Source: a bacterium
GTDB taxonomy: Bacteria > Verrucomicrobiota > Verrucomicrobiia > Limisphaerales > RI-55
Assembly (NCBI GenBank): GCA_016124235.1
Contig: WGOC01000029.1
Location: 1 to 64,000, forward strand
DNA length: 64,000 nucleotides
Direction of reading: 5' to 3'
The position numbers were made by a program, and so were the translations under genes. This document shows positions 1 through 8,044 of the stretch, in pieces (position 1 is the first letter of the stretch; every line of letters starts with the position of its first letter). The notes beneath the pieces were generated by a model. The model saw only the letters and a program-made list of their open reading frames with translations, was not told the origin of the DNA and did no database searches.

Positions 1-126
1 ATGAGGGGAAATACCGGGCAGAAATGCGGTGCGTTGACTCATCCGCCCAGCTTGAAGAGCTGGCTAAATTTGTACATTTTTAAATGCCAGAACCGCGCAC
101 TTTTCTTCACCACCGCACTGCCTTAA

Positions 127-666
127 CTAAGCGCCATTCGGCGCTGAACCCTCCTGAAAAAACCCGCCCACTACCGAGGTCATTCCAAGCCCCGCCGCGT
201 GCCACAGTTTCTCAACCTTGGCACCGCGATCCACCAACAGCCGCGCTACGCGCCAACACCCGTAACCGATGGCGTTTTCCAAAGCTGTTCCCCCGGCAAT
301 GGATCCACCCCTGGCCTTGATGTCCGCCCGCCCAAGAACCAGCGCCTCGGCAACTTCAACATCATCGTTGCTGGCGGCGTATTGAAGGGGCGTTTCTCCT
401 TCTTCATTTTTGGCATTTTCGGTTCTCACATTGGGACCTGCGCCGGCGGCGATGAGAAGTTTCACAACCGCCGGACCGTTCGGAAAGAATCCAGGCCAAT
501 CGGTCACAACGTGCAAAAGGGCTTTCGATCCCCGGGCATCCTTTATTCTTGCCGCCGGAATTCCGGGATGGGCAGCAATCATTGACTGGAGGACACCCAG
601 TTCGCCGGTCTTGATGGCGCGGACCACGTCACGCGCCAACTGATCGTCTGGTGCAAGAATCATCAT
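127..666 (-). CDS. Ankyrin-repeat protein
   Basis: A protein of about 179 residues with three to four ankyrin repeats: the stretches VVKLLIAAGAGPNVR, ETPLQYAASNDDVEVAEAL and WRVARLLVDRGAKVEK have the helix-turn-helix pattern of the family. Such proteins bind other proteins; the partner cannot be told from sequence. There is no signal peptide or membrane segment, so it is probably cytoplasmic. It is the last gene of the minus-strand metal operon, beginning directly after the stop of the CopZ-like gene. GTG codons lie just upstream of the chosen ATG and could also start it. No ribosome binding site is obvious, which suggests translational coupling. Confidence 0.7.
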   Translation of the reverse strand: MMILAPDDQLARDVVRAIKTGELGVLQSMIAAHPGIPAARIKDARGSKALLHVVTDWPGFFPNGPAVVKLLIAAGAGPNVRTENAKNEEGETPLQYAASNDDVEVAEALVLGRADIKARGGSIAGGTALENAIGYGCWRVARLLVDRGAKVEKLWHAAGLGMTSVVGGFFQEGSAPNGA

Positions 667-672
667 CACCAC

Positions 673-1185
673 TTAAAATAACTGTGGATGCGGAGCCTTT
701 GTCGCGATTGCTGACTCCATCTGCCGCCTGACAGTGGACGTAACAAGTCCCAGGCAGCAGCGGCCTTGGGGATTCCGTATTTCGCACGCGCAATTGCCAG
801 CTTTCACTTCTGCCGCGATGCGTTGCGGGACGGTGCATTCGCCCGTCGCGCGGATTTCTTCCCGAATCATCTCCTCCGTGAAACCGAAGCAGTAGCACAA
901 CGGCACGGGGTCTTTCGTCTCCTTGAGTCCGACGCGGACGCGCAGATCCTGTTTGCGCAGGATTTCGCCTTCTCTGCGGAAGTAGGCGACCTCGCAATCG
1001 CGCGCACCGCAAAAATGGAAGCCGGGCTTGTTCGCCAGCTCCAGTAATTCCGGAAGCGCCATCTGTTTCAGCGTGATGGTTTTCACCGGCGCGCCCGGTC
1101 CCCCGCACCGTGGACAGATCGCGCGAACCGTTTTGGCGCGGCCGGGCTCATACGCCTTCGTTGATGCACAGTCACTTTCCGGCAT
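673..1185 (-). CDS. CopZ-type Fe-S/zinc metallochaperone domain protein
   Basis: A 170-residue cysteine-rich protein. An N-terminal CPRC pair (C24, C27) and a second pair (C59, C64) fit a zinc site. CYCFGFTEEMIREEI (C97, C99) and C132, C134, C143 and C144 fit the [2Fe-2S]-binding, BFD-like fold found in the N-terminal domain of Archaeoglobus CopZ. The heavy-metal-associated domain that CopZ carries at its C-terminus is absent; a MerP-like domain is instead encoded nearby in the MerTP gene. It probably binds or reduces metal ions in the cytoplasm and passes them on. It lies in one operon with MerTP and a secreted HMA-like protein. Family recognition is by cysteine pattern, so the exact metal is unknown. 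Confidence 0.72.
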   Translation of the reverse strand: MPESDCASTKAYEPGRAKTVRAICPRCGGPGAPVKTITLKQMALPELLELANKPGFHFCGARDCEVAYFRREGEILRKQDLRVRVGLKETKDPVPLCYCFGFTEEMIREEIRATGECTVPQRIAAEVKAGNCACEIRNPQGRCCLGLVTSTVRRQMESAIATKAPHPQLF

Positions 1186-1214
1186 GGGTGCGTTCGACGG
1201 ATGATCAACAAGGC

Positions 1215-1889
1215 TCAGGGTTCGTCGTGCTCCGGGTGGAAGTCCTTCAAAGCCTCGTCAATGCGGCGAACCTCCTCCTTGTCAAAGTATTGTCCAAGAA
1301 CTTTCAGGACTTGTTCTGCCGCCGCCTTGCGATCGGGCAGCTTTCCCGTCAAACGGCGCGCGACGACGTCGGCAAGCCGCGTGTGCAGCTCCTTCGCCTT
1401 GTCGTCCGTGAGCGTGCCAAGCTGAACAATGCGTCGGACCAAACGACCTGCGATTACTCCCGCTTCCACTTTGCTCAGTTGGTCCACGTCGCTCCCCCGA
1501 TACCATCCTTGTCCGCTGAGAAAGGTCTTCAGCACTTCTGCCCTCGAAGAATCAGCAAGCTTCTTCACTTCGAGTCCATTTTCTTGAAGCACCTTCTTCA
1601 ACGTGGTTGAACGCGCATCAGCTCCGGTGTTTTGCTTCCAGACGACGGCCATCTTCGTGCCGGCCCGGTTCAACCAGGCTTCCGAAACGGTGGACTGTTG
1701 CTCCAACGCCAGCAGGATGGGTTTCGCGGCGCTGCCGCAGCCGATTTGATGATCGGCGGGACACACCAGCGGCACTTCATACAGACCGACGCGGTCAGGG
1801 GAGGGCGAACCGGCCACGCGGTCTGCTTGCGCCAGCACGGATGCCGCCCAAAGTGAACAGGCAATCCCGACAAGTAATGTTTTGTTCAT
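1215..1889 (-). CDS. Secreted metal-operon protein, possible HMA-like fold
   Basis: A 224-residue protein with a typical signal peptide (MNKTLLVGIACSLWAASVLAQ, cleaved near residue 21). The mature protein starts with a short cysteine motif (CPADHQIGC) followed by a stretch on a conserved AWLNRAGTKMAVVW core, which resembles the beta-alpha-beta pattern of heavy-metal-associated domains. A mostly helical charged tail follows. I choose the ATG at 1889 because it gives the signal peptide and overlaps the MerTP stop by four bases (ATGA coupling). The frame is open further upstream inside MerTP, but that part is a shadow. A periplasmic metal-binding role is inferred from context only. Confidence 0.65.
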   Translation of the reverse strand: MNKTLLVGIACSLWAASVLAQADRVAGSPSPDRVGLYEVPLVCPADHQIGCGSAAKPILLALEQQSTVSEAWLNRAGTKMAVVWKQNTGADARSTTLKKVLQENGLEVKKLADSSRAEVLKTFLSGQGWYRGSDVDQLSKVEAGVIAGRLVRRIVQLGTLTDDKAKELHTRLADVVARRLTGKLPDRKAAAEQVLKVLGQYFDKEEVRRIDEALKDFHPEHDEP

Positions 1890-2521
1890 GGTCCTCTCTC
1901 TTTCAGTTTCATTTCGGACACGGGTTCCGCTTTGAACCCGGTTTGATCGATCACCGCGATGATTTTCTCCGGCGAAAGTTTCGTGGCGTCGTATTGCACA
2001 ACCGCCTCTTTGGTGTCGTACGAAACGCGGGCGCTTCGCACACCGGCCTGGTTTCGCAACACGGCTTGAATGCCCACCGCACAGGCCGCGCAGTCCATGC
2101 CCGGAATCTTTGCTTTCAAAACGGCCGTGTTCGCACCCGCAACCGATGAGGCGCCATCCGCCTGGGTCGCCCGGAGCATCGTCGAGGACAGCGTCGGGAA
2201 TGCTGCCGCGATTAAAATGCAGCCTGTGGCGAACCACAAAACGATCCTGCTCCGTTTGGAACCGGGTTTGGTGGCGCAAACCGAATCGTCCTCACAGCTT
2301 GTTTTTGGTCTCCGATAGGTCAGGTACCACGCCAGCGCAAGCAGCGCGAAGGTGAAGCCGAGGAACACGGGCCGCCATTTTTCAAACACGGCAAACGCGG
2401 CAAAACCGCCGGCACCCAGCGCCACGGCAATCAACGGACCAATGCAGCACAGCGACGCGGTGATCGCGGCGACGAGGCTGCCGCCGAGCGTGGCCTTTTG
2501 CAGAGCTTTCGATTTATCCAT
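1886..2521 (-). CDS. merTP: MerT-MerP fusion, mercuric/heavy-metal importer
   Basis: A 211-residue fusion. The N-terminal part is MerT-like, with three predicted membrane helices, the vicinal Cys pair C25-C26 in the first helix (SLCCIGPL) and a cytoplasmic C76/C82 pair. The C-terminal part is a MerP-like heavy-metal-associated domain with the GMDCAAC site at 141-147. In the family, the HMA domain collects Hg(II) at the outer face and MerT passes it inward between cysteine pairs. No mercuric reductase gene follows here; the next genes are the secreted HMA-like protein and the CopZ-like chaperone. The substrate could therefore be another thiophilic metal. The first ATG fits the family start. 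Confidence 0.88.
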   Translation of the reverse strand: MDKSKALQKATLGGSLVAAITASLCCIGPLIAVALGAGGFAAFAVFEKWRPVFLGFTFALLALAWYLTYRRPKTSCEDDSVCATKPGSKRSRIVLWFATGCILIAAAFPTLSSTMLRATQADGASSVAGANTAVLKAKIPGMDCAACAVGIQAVLRNQAGVRSARVSYDTKEAVVQYDATKLSPEKIIAVIDQTGFKAEPVSEMKLKERGP

Positions 2522-2556
2522 GAGGCGTTTCTTCGATCTGGGTGAATCTACGGCCT

Positions 2557-2997
2557 CTACCTGGGTAGAGGGTCAAGGGCTTTTTGTTTGGATTGCAACC
2601 CAAATGCCCGCATCACCGCGGCGCGCATTACCACCGGGCATGTGACCGTCACTTCCGCAACACCCTCCTTTTGAAAAGCACGACTGGTCATCCGCAGGAA
2701 CGAACAGCATTTCTGTTCATTCTCCATCCACAAGTGCAGGTCTTCAACAGACATCCGGCGCAAATCCACTGTGAACACAAAACCTTTCGGAGTCTGACTC
2801 TCCAACAACGCGGAACGGGTCAAAGTGTCGAGCCGCCGCTGGTGCGCCGCGCGATTTTGAGGCGACATCGCCAGAAGCGTGCAGCTTGCGGGCAGTTGCC
2901 AGCCGTCAGTCGGGTGCTTTTTCCCGGTTTTGCAGACGACGAACACGAGGCAGGTTGCGACCGCGATTGAGACTGGCAATAGTATGCTTGTTTTCAT
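2557..2997 (-). CDS. Membrane-anchored protein of the metal operon, ENEQKCCSF motif
   Basis: A 146-residue protein with an N-terminal hydrophobic segment (residues 4-22) that would be a signal peptide or anchor. The distinctive feature is a vicinal cysteine pair in WMENEQKCCSFLRM. Similar E-(R/K)-x-CC-(P/S)-F motifs occur in small uncharacterised proteins encoded in mer-type loci. This suggests metal or thiol chemistry, but the function is unknown. It is the first gene of the minus-strand operon and is divergent from a MerR regulator only about 50 bp away. The start sits very close to the putative promoter and has no clear Shine-Dalgarno, so a slightly later start is possible. Confidence 0.6.
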   Translation of the reverse strand: MKTSILLPVSIAVATCLVFVVCKTGKKHPTDGWQLPASCTLLAMSPQNRAAHQRRLDTLTRSALLESQTPKGFVFTVDLRRMSVEDLHLWMENEQKCCSFLRMTSRAFQKEGVAEVTVTCPVVMRAAVMRAFGLQSKQKALDPLPR

Positions 2998-3013
2998 ATC
3001 GTGAAGCTGCCGG

Positions 3014-3029
3014 TTGAAGTGCGGTTCAA
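3014..3029. promoter_or_regulatory. Putative MerR operator in divergent promoter
   Basis: A perfect inverted repeat, TTGAA-6-TTCAA, lies in the 50 bp between the divergent metal operon and the MerR gene at 3048. On the minus strand a TTGACT -35-like hexamer overlaps one arm, leaving about 19 bp to a weak -10 region. MerR-family activators bind exactly such long-spacer promoters. Regulation of both directions by the adjacent MerR is inferred. Confidence 0.5.
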
Positions 3030-3047
3030 GTCAAACGCGTTTTTCAG

Positions 3048-3464
3048 ATGGACATCAGCGAATTCGCCAAAACCTTCGGAGTGCGGCCTTCGGCACTGCG
3101 CTTCTATGAACGCATTGGCATTCTCAATCCCGCCGGACGGGTTTCCGGCAGACGCCTTTACGACAAGGCGGCCGAAACACGCCTGGCGTTTATTTTGAGC
3201 GCCCGGGAAAGCGGGTTTACGCTGTCGGAAATCAAAGGTCTGATCTCCACTGTTTTGAATGGCAACCCTCCGCGCCGGGTTTGGCCAGCTGCGGCGGAAG
3301 TCAAACGCCTTAATCTCGAAAAGGAAATCAACAGGCTGAAGGCGGCACAACGCTCACTCAAACACCAGGCGGGATGTCAGTGCCGCACCCTGCGGGAGTG
3401 CGAAACGAAGCTTGCCAAAGAACGGAGAAGCGCTTCGGCTCGGAAGATTTCAACGTCACACTGA
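3048..3464 (+). CDS. MerR-family metal-responsive regulator
   Basis: A 138-residue protein. The N-terminal winged HTH (DISEFAKTFGVRPSALRFYERIG, residues 2-24) is clearly MerR-type. It is followed by the RLYD and GFTLSEIKGL segments of the family and a coiled-coil dimerisation helix. The C-terminal end has CQCRTLRECE, a cysteine cluster suitable for metal binding. In this family the dimer untwists a 19-bp-spacer promoter once the metal is bound. It is divergent from the metal operon, with an inverted repeat between them, and probably controls it. It is convergent with a second MerR gene, with 7 bp between their ends. Confidence 0.88.
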   Translation: MDISEFAKTFGVRPSALRFYERIGILNPAGRVSGRRLYDKAAETRLAFILSARESGFTLSEIKGLISTVLNGNPPRRVWPAAAEVKRLNLEKEINRLKAAQRSLKHQAGCQCRTLRECETKLAKERRSASARKISTSH

Positions 3465-3471
3465 TCCGGCG

Positions 3472-3891
3472 TTACGGCAAACGCTCGATCAAGTCGCAGA
3501 ATTCGCCTGCGCATCTTCTCTGCCTCGAAGTCTCCTTTTCCCATTTCGGCACGATCGCAGCCAGCGAGCTCCGGAATTCCTGCAACGCCACGATGCGCTC
3601 GTCCAATTCCCGCAGATGTTTTCTCCCGACGTCAGCCACGCAGCGGCAAGCCGCTCCTCCGCGCGCGCGCAAACCGAGAATCTCTTTGATTTCCTCCAAG
3701 GTGAAACCGAGTGCCTGAGCCTTCTTGATGAACTGAACCCGGCGGAGCGCCTCCGGGGCATACAGCCGGTAGTTCGCCTCAGACCGGGCCGGCTTCGGCA
3801 GCAACCCAAGCCGCTCGTAATAGTGGAGCGTCTGCACACCCACTCCGGCACGGCGGGCCAGCGCACCAATTCTCAGAAGGGCCGTTTCCAT
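3472..3891 (-). CDS. MerR-family regulator (Hg/Zn/Cu sensor type)
   Basis: The ATG at 3891 gives a 139-residue protein starting METALLRIGALARRAGV, the canonical MerR start; the frame stays open for 28 further codons upstream without family similarity. The HTH, RLYAPEALRRVQFIKKAQALGFTLEEI and the long helix are all present. Metal ligands are likely in ACRC (start of the dimer helix) and RRCAGEFC near the end, a layout like MerR/ZntR (one Cys before the helix, a Cys pair after). It points towards, and ends next to, the other MerR gene. Its targets are not evident; the 3.9-4.1 kb upstream region holds no divergent gene. Confidence 0.87.
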   Translation of the reverse strand: METALLRIGALARRAGVGVQTLHYYERLGLLPKPARSEANYRLYAPEALRRVQFIKKAQALGFTLEEIKEILGLRARGGAACRCVADVGRKHLRELDERIVALQEFRSSLAAIVPKWEKETSRQRRCAGEFCDLIERLP

Positions 3892-4138
3892 GTCCCGAAT
3901 GCAATGTTTACCAACCGGGAACAGCCCACGAGACTTTTTTGTGGAAATGCACCGGACTCGTATGGGATTTCGCACGATCCTGTGGAGCCGCGAATGCGGA
4001 CTATGCAGGAATCGTTGCGGTCCCTCCAGTTTCCCTTTCCGGGCTTCGCCGCAGGTTGCGCGTGCGACAGATTATCGCTTTCATGTTTCGTGGTAGCCTC
4101 AAGTCCTCTTAAAGCAAACTGTCTTGGAGTTCACCGTC

Positions 4139-4353
4139 ACCAACGCGTGGCCTTGCTGCGTTCCACGGGCTGATCGTCTCCCCGTCCCCCTCTCGACGAC
4201 GCCCGTTCCTCTCCGCGAACCACGCGCTCGTCACGAGTGGGCATTTGCCGGAGGCCACATTCGCGGCGGGCTTCCGTCTGCACCTTGGCAGCGGGCGCTG
4301 CGCTCCTCTCCACCCTCCGTTTCACTTTCACCGCTCGCCAACCACAGACCGAA
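4139..4353. repeat. Dispersed intergenic repeat, copy A
   Basis: About 215 bp that aligns over its whole length with 5556-5794. Both begin with ACCAACGCGTGG. Both share the blocks CCACGCGCTCGTC and ATTCGCGGCGGGCTTCCGTC, and both end in CCGCTCGCC-ACCAC-GACCGAA. The copies are clearly diverged, with several small indels. Short frames open on both strands, but they are not conserved between copies, so the repeat is non-coding. It occupies most of the gene-free stretch 3892-4417. Confidence 0.75.
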
Positions 4354-4417
4354 CTCAAACGCAGCCGCGAAGCGCTGGGGTTGACAGTGCTTGTCACTGC
4401 CCGTCACCCTTTCGTTC

Positions 4418-5446
4418 ATGCCGCAGGTGCCCGAGGTTCTTTATTCACGCCCGCCCCTGGAGCGGATGCATCACATCTTTCACCTGATCAAGGCCGGCAA
4501 GTTTCCGAACTGCGGCGGACTGGCTCGTGAGCTGGAAGTCTCGACCCGCACCATCAAACGGGACATCGATTTCATGAAGGTGCGTTACCAGCTCCCGATT
4601 GAATACGATTCCCGCCGGTACGGCTTTTACTTTACCGGGCCGGTCGAGGGCTTTCCGAACGTGCCGATGACCGAGGCGGAGATGTTCGCGCTATTCATCG
4701 CGCAGAAAGCGATCGCGCAGTATCGCGGCACATCGTTCGGCCAGCCGTTGGAGGCCGCCTTTCGCAAACTCACAGCGCAACTGGGTGACGGCTCCAGCTA
4801 CACCCTGAACAACCTCGATCAGGCGCTGTCCTTCCGGCCATTCGCGCCCGGCGACACCGACATCGACACCTTCCAAAAACTCACCCAGTCGCTTCAAGAT
4901 CGCCATGTGGTGACGTTTCTTTATCGCAACCTTGGCGCCGACAGGGCGCAAAAGCGAACCGTCCATCCGTATCACCTGGCCTGCATCGATTCGCACTGGT
5001 ATCTGTTTGCCCACGATGACGGACGCAAGGCGATGCGCACTTTCGTGCTCACGCGCATGCGCGACCTGACAGTGACGAAGCGGACGTTCACGATTTCAGC
5101 ATCGTTCGACGCCAACGAACACTTGAAGGGAAGCATGAGTGTGTTCAAGGGCACTGACGATTACGAAGTCGTGGTTGATTTCGACAAATGGGCGGCCGAT
5201 CTGGTTCGCGGCCGGCGCTGGCACAGCAGTCAGGACGTCACCGAACTGCCCAAAGGCCAGATGCGTTTGCGGATGCGCCTCAACGGAATCGAGGAAGCCG
5301 AGCGTTGGGTGCTCGGCTGGGGCACCCATGCCACGGTGGTTCGTCCAAAGGCATTGGCGGAACGAATGCGCGCCACTGCCGGAGCACTCCTCGATCGGTA
5401 TGACTCCCTGTTGCCAGATCCACCGTCCGTGTCGCCATCGCGATAA
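4418..5446 (+). CDS. WYL-domain transcriptional regulator (DeoR-type HTH)
   Basis: A 342-residue protein with an N-terminal HTH (FPNCGGLARELEVSTRTIKRDIDFM, about residues 28-52). This is followed by a WYL domain, recognisable by RTVHPYHLACIDSHWYLFAHD and by the FVLTRMRDLTV segment, and a C-terminal WCX region (GWGTHATVVRPKALAERM). WYL regulators sense nucleotide-like or other ligands and often control defence or DNA-damage genes. The ATG at 4418 gives the typical start; a TTG nine codons upstream is less likely. The gene stands alone between the two copies of the dispersed repeat, so its target is not visible. Confidence 0.87.
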   Translation: MPQVPEVLYSRPPLERMHHIFHLIKAGKFPNCGGLARELEVSTRTIKRDIDFMKVRYQLPIEYDSRRYGFYFTGPVEGFPNVPMTEAEMFALFIAQKAIAQYRGTSFGQPLEAAFRKLTAQLGDGSSYTLNNLDQALSFRPFAPGDTDIDTFQKLTQSLQDRHVVTFLYRNLGADRAQKRTVHPYHLACIDSHWYLFAHDDGRKAMRTFVLTRMRDLTVTKRTFTISASFDANEHLKGSMSVFKGTDDYEVVVDFDKWAADLVRGRRWHSSQDVTELPKGQMRLRMRLNGIEEAERWVLGWGTHATVVRPKALAERMRATAGALLDRYDSLLPDPPSVSPSR

Positions 5447-5555
5447 CCAGGCGCCTATCGGAACTCCGGATTCACTCATCTTCGCAATCCTGACTTTCCC
5501 ATGCTCAAATTCTACGTCCATTGCAACTGACGCAGCTTAACGTCCTTCCGCCGGG

Positions 5556-5794
5556 ACCAACGCGTGGCAATGCTCCGCTCCTCTGGCTGCTGGTCGGCCC
5601 CCTCTCCCCCAACCGACCACGCCCGTTCCACTCCGCAAGCCACGCGCTCGTCCCGATCAGTATCTGGTTCTGGCCGCATTCGCGGCGGGCTTCCGTCTGC
5701 GGCCCGGCGGCGGCCGTTGCGCGGCGGCTTCGATGCGCCATTTGCTTCTCTCCGCTCCCCGCTCCACTTCCCCGCTCGCCGACCACCGACCGAA
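5556..5794. repeat. Dispersed intergenic repeat, copy B
   Basis: About 239 bp, the diverged direct copy of the repeat at 4139-4353, in the same orientation. It is some 24 bp longer, mainly from insertions in the middle. Together the two copies bracket the WYL regulator gene. Confidence 0.75.
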
Positions 5795-6300
5795 GCAGGG
5801 CGTTTATCAGCGACCAAAAGGAAAACTGGCGCATCATCAAATCGTAGTTGAATCAGTTGGTCCAATCACCGGTTGAATTTATGCGGGCCATTCGCCTCGC
5901 TCTCGGTCAACACGATGAAACCCCTTTCCATTGTGGGGCGGCGGCGGTCGCGTCAAGGTCGTGTCCTCGGCTCGTATGCCTCACCTTCGGACCTCCACCT
6001 GGACCCGACCGTCGCCGCCGGGGATTTTGCCTTTAAGGTTTCATCGCGGGAGTCTGTCGTCATCGGGCGAAGGGAAGCTGGCCGACTTTCGCGGCTGTGC
6101 GAAAGCCAAAGTCATAACAGATTGACCAGGCATTCAACGCGAAGCGGAATGGTTCAATTCGATGGCCTCATCGTTCATGCGGGCGATCCAGCTCTTCCGT
6201 GGATTGCCTTAAATTCACGTCTCGAAACTGCCTTTTCTGGTGGCCGGTGGTCGGGTGATACTCCACGTTTGACGCACACGACACGATCAATGCTCGCACA
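5795..6300. other. Intergenic region without recognisable gene
   Basis: About 500 bp between repeat B and the MORN-repeat gene. Several short frames are open, the longest on the plus strand from about 5873, but none shows domain similarity, a ribosome binding site or conserved composition. No tRNA, terminator or clear inverted repeat was seen. Confidence 0.5.
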
Positions 6301-7134
6301 GTGAAAACGACCATCCACGAGAGCTTTCATCGAAACGGACAGCTTCGCGAGCGCGTGCCCCTGCGCGATGGGCTCAGGCATGGCACGGTCCGAACCTGGC
6401 ACCGGAACGGCCGGCTGGCCTCCGAAGAACCGTTCCGCGACGGATTACTGCATGGCATCTGCCGCCAGTGGAACGAGGCGGGCCGGTTGCTCGGAAAATA
6501 CCAGATGGTCCACGGCACGGGCATCCAGCGGGTGTGGCATAACAACGGCAGGCTGCAGATGGAAATCTCGACCATTCGCGGAGAGTTCACGGGCCGGAAT
6601 CGGACGTGGTTGCGTGATGGCACCCTGTATTCAGAGCGATATTGCCTCCGAAACCGCGACGTCAGCGCGCGAGAATATCGCGCGGCGGCGGCTGGCGACA
6701 AATCATTGCCGAGATACCGCGGCCGGCCGGCCAGACTTCCGCCCGCGAGCAGGACCACCCTAAAGCACGTGCTGAAGGTCTTTGTGCTGTCGCTCCTGGA
6801 AAAGCCCAATCGACGCGAGGCGCGGAAGTGGCTGACGAAAAAGGCTGGCGACAGAACCCTGCGATCGCTTGGACGCTTCAAACGCGAGCGGGACGCGGCG
6901 AAGTTTGTCGCCGCGCTCTACGAAGCCGGTGCCGTCGAAGTGATCGCACCGGATATCTACCGCGACAGCACGCGCGGCCAGTTTTCCGATTGCCTGCTGG
7001 TTCAACTGCCCAAAAGTCCGGCGAAGCGAGTGGCTGTTCGACGGGTGTGCGCGCAACTGCGATCGCGCGCGCTCGGCGCGGTGCAACCCGAATCGGATAT
7101 TGGCGAGCGACATCTGTATCTTTCCCTGTTCTGA
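6301..7134 (+). CDS. MORN-variant repeat protein with unknown C-terminal domain
   Basis: A 277-residue protein starting with GTG. Residues 1-120 are four to five MORN_2-type repeats (HRNGQLRERVPLRDGLRHGTV, WHRNGRLASEEPFRDGLLHG, WNEAGRLLGKY, WHNNGRLQME), as in YwqK-like proteins. The C-terminal half, about 155-277, is basic and helical, with no family that I recognise. The gene abuts the convergent AAA+ ATPase gene, with 1 bp between their stops, and precedes the conjugation genes. Homologues of the N-terminal half are sometimes annotated as antitoxins, but nothing here supports a toxin partner. Function unknown. Confidence 0.7.
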   Translation: MKTTIHESFHRNGQLRERVPLRDGLRHGTVRTWHRNGRLASEEPFRDGLLHGICRQWNEAGRLLGKYQMVHGTGIQRVWHNNGRLQMEISTIRGEFTGRNRTWLRDGTLYSERYCLRNRDVSAREYRAAAAGDKSLPRYRGRPARLPPASRTTLKHVLKVFVLSLLEKPNRREARKWLTKKAGDRTLRSLGRFKRERDAAKFVAALYEAGAVEVIAPDIYRDSTRGQFSDCLLVQLPKSPAKRVAVRRVCAQLRSRALGAVQPESDIGERHLYLSLF

Positions 7135-7135
7135 C

Positions 7136-8044
7136 TCAGCGGACGACGAGGCAGTCACGGATTTCATCCACCGCCAGAGTGCCGCACGCTGTCCGGCCCT
7201 CCAGCAAGCATTTGGTGACTGCATCTCCCACCAGCTTCTCAACTGCGTCGCGCATCGGCCGGGCGCCGAGCTTCGGGTGAAATCCCTTGCGCACCAGGAA
7301 GGGCAGGGTGGATGCGTCGAGTTCGAGCGCATGACCACGACTGGCCAGGAACTCGATCTCGCGCGACAGAAATTTCTCCGCGATCTCCAACTGATGCTCA
7401 TAGCTGAGGCGATGGAACACCAGCTTCTCGTTCACTCGCGCAAAAATCTCGGGACGCAGTGACTGTTGCGCACGGGTCAGTACATGCCTCTCCAAAGTTG
7501 CTTCGTTTGAGTGCTGCAAGCTCATCAGTTCAGCCGAACCGATGTTTGAGGTGAGCCACACATAGAAACCGCTGAAGTCCAGCGTCTGACCCGTCGCCAC
7601 GGTCAGTCGTGCGGCATCGAGGAGTTGCAGCAGAATGTCGAGCACGCGCGGGTGCGCCTTTTCGGCCTCGTCAAATAACAACGAGCCTTCCGCGGCTTTC
7701 TCGCGTACCGCACCCAGATAACCGATTTCACCCAACCGCGCACCCAGCAACAGTCCCAGTGCCTCCTGATTCTGAAATTCCGACATGTCGAATCGGAACA
7801 ACTGGCCCGCGCCGAAGATCTGATTCGTCAGCACCACGACCGTTTCCGTCTTGCCCACGCCGGTCGGCCCCAGCAGCAGGAAGCTTCCGCGCGGACGGCC
7901 GGGCTTGGTGAGTCCCAGTTCGCCGCGCCGCACGACAGAAGAAATCCGTGGTAATACGTGGGACTGCCCACGGATCTCACGCGGCAGCAGACCGGACAGT
8001 TCATGGAGTCTGGTGAGCTTCGTCGGGTCGGTTGTGTTGTTCAT
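7136..8044 (-). CDS. Single-module Clp-type AAA+ ATPase
   Basis: A 302-residue protein matching the second (AAA_2) module of ClpA/ClpB/ClpX-like ATPases plus the C-terminal D2-small domain. Walker A is GPTGVGKT (59-66), Walker B LLFDEAEKA (122-130) and sensor 1 TSNIGS (165-170). A sensor-2 GARPM motif lies near residue 275. It has no N-terminal ClpN domain and no first AAA module, so it is about a third of a ClpB. It starts beside, and divergent from, the T4SS operon; GGGGG just before the ATG is a good ribosome binding site. An assembly or disassembly role for the conjugation apparatus is possible, but that is inference. Confidence 0.85.
   Translation of the reverse strand: MNNTTDPTKLTRLHELSGLLPREIRGQSHVLPRISSVVRRGELGLTKPGRPRGSFLLLGPTGVGKTETVVVLTNQIFGAGQLFRFDMSEFQNQEALGLLLGARLGEIGYLGAVREKAAEGSLLFDEAEKAHPRVLDILLQLLDAARLTVATGQTLDFSGFYVWLTSNIGSAELMSLQHSNEATLERHVLTRAQQSLRPEIFARVNEKLVFHRLSYEHQLEIAEKFLSREIEFLASRGHALELDASTLPFLVRKGFHPKLGARPMRDAVEKLVGDAVTKCLLEGRTACGTLAVDEIRDCLVVR

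Noticed and set aside
4137-4397. Minus-strand frame of 86 codons in repeat A
   Set aside because: The reading frame is not preserved in repeat B, so the repeat is not coding.
5873-6304. 143-codon plus-strand frame before the MORN gene
   Set aside because: No domain pattern, no ribosome binding site, and composition like the other shadow frames; it overlaps the following gene's start.
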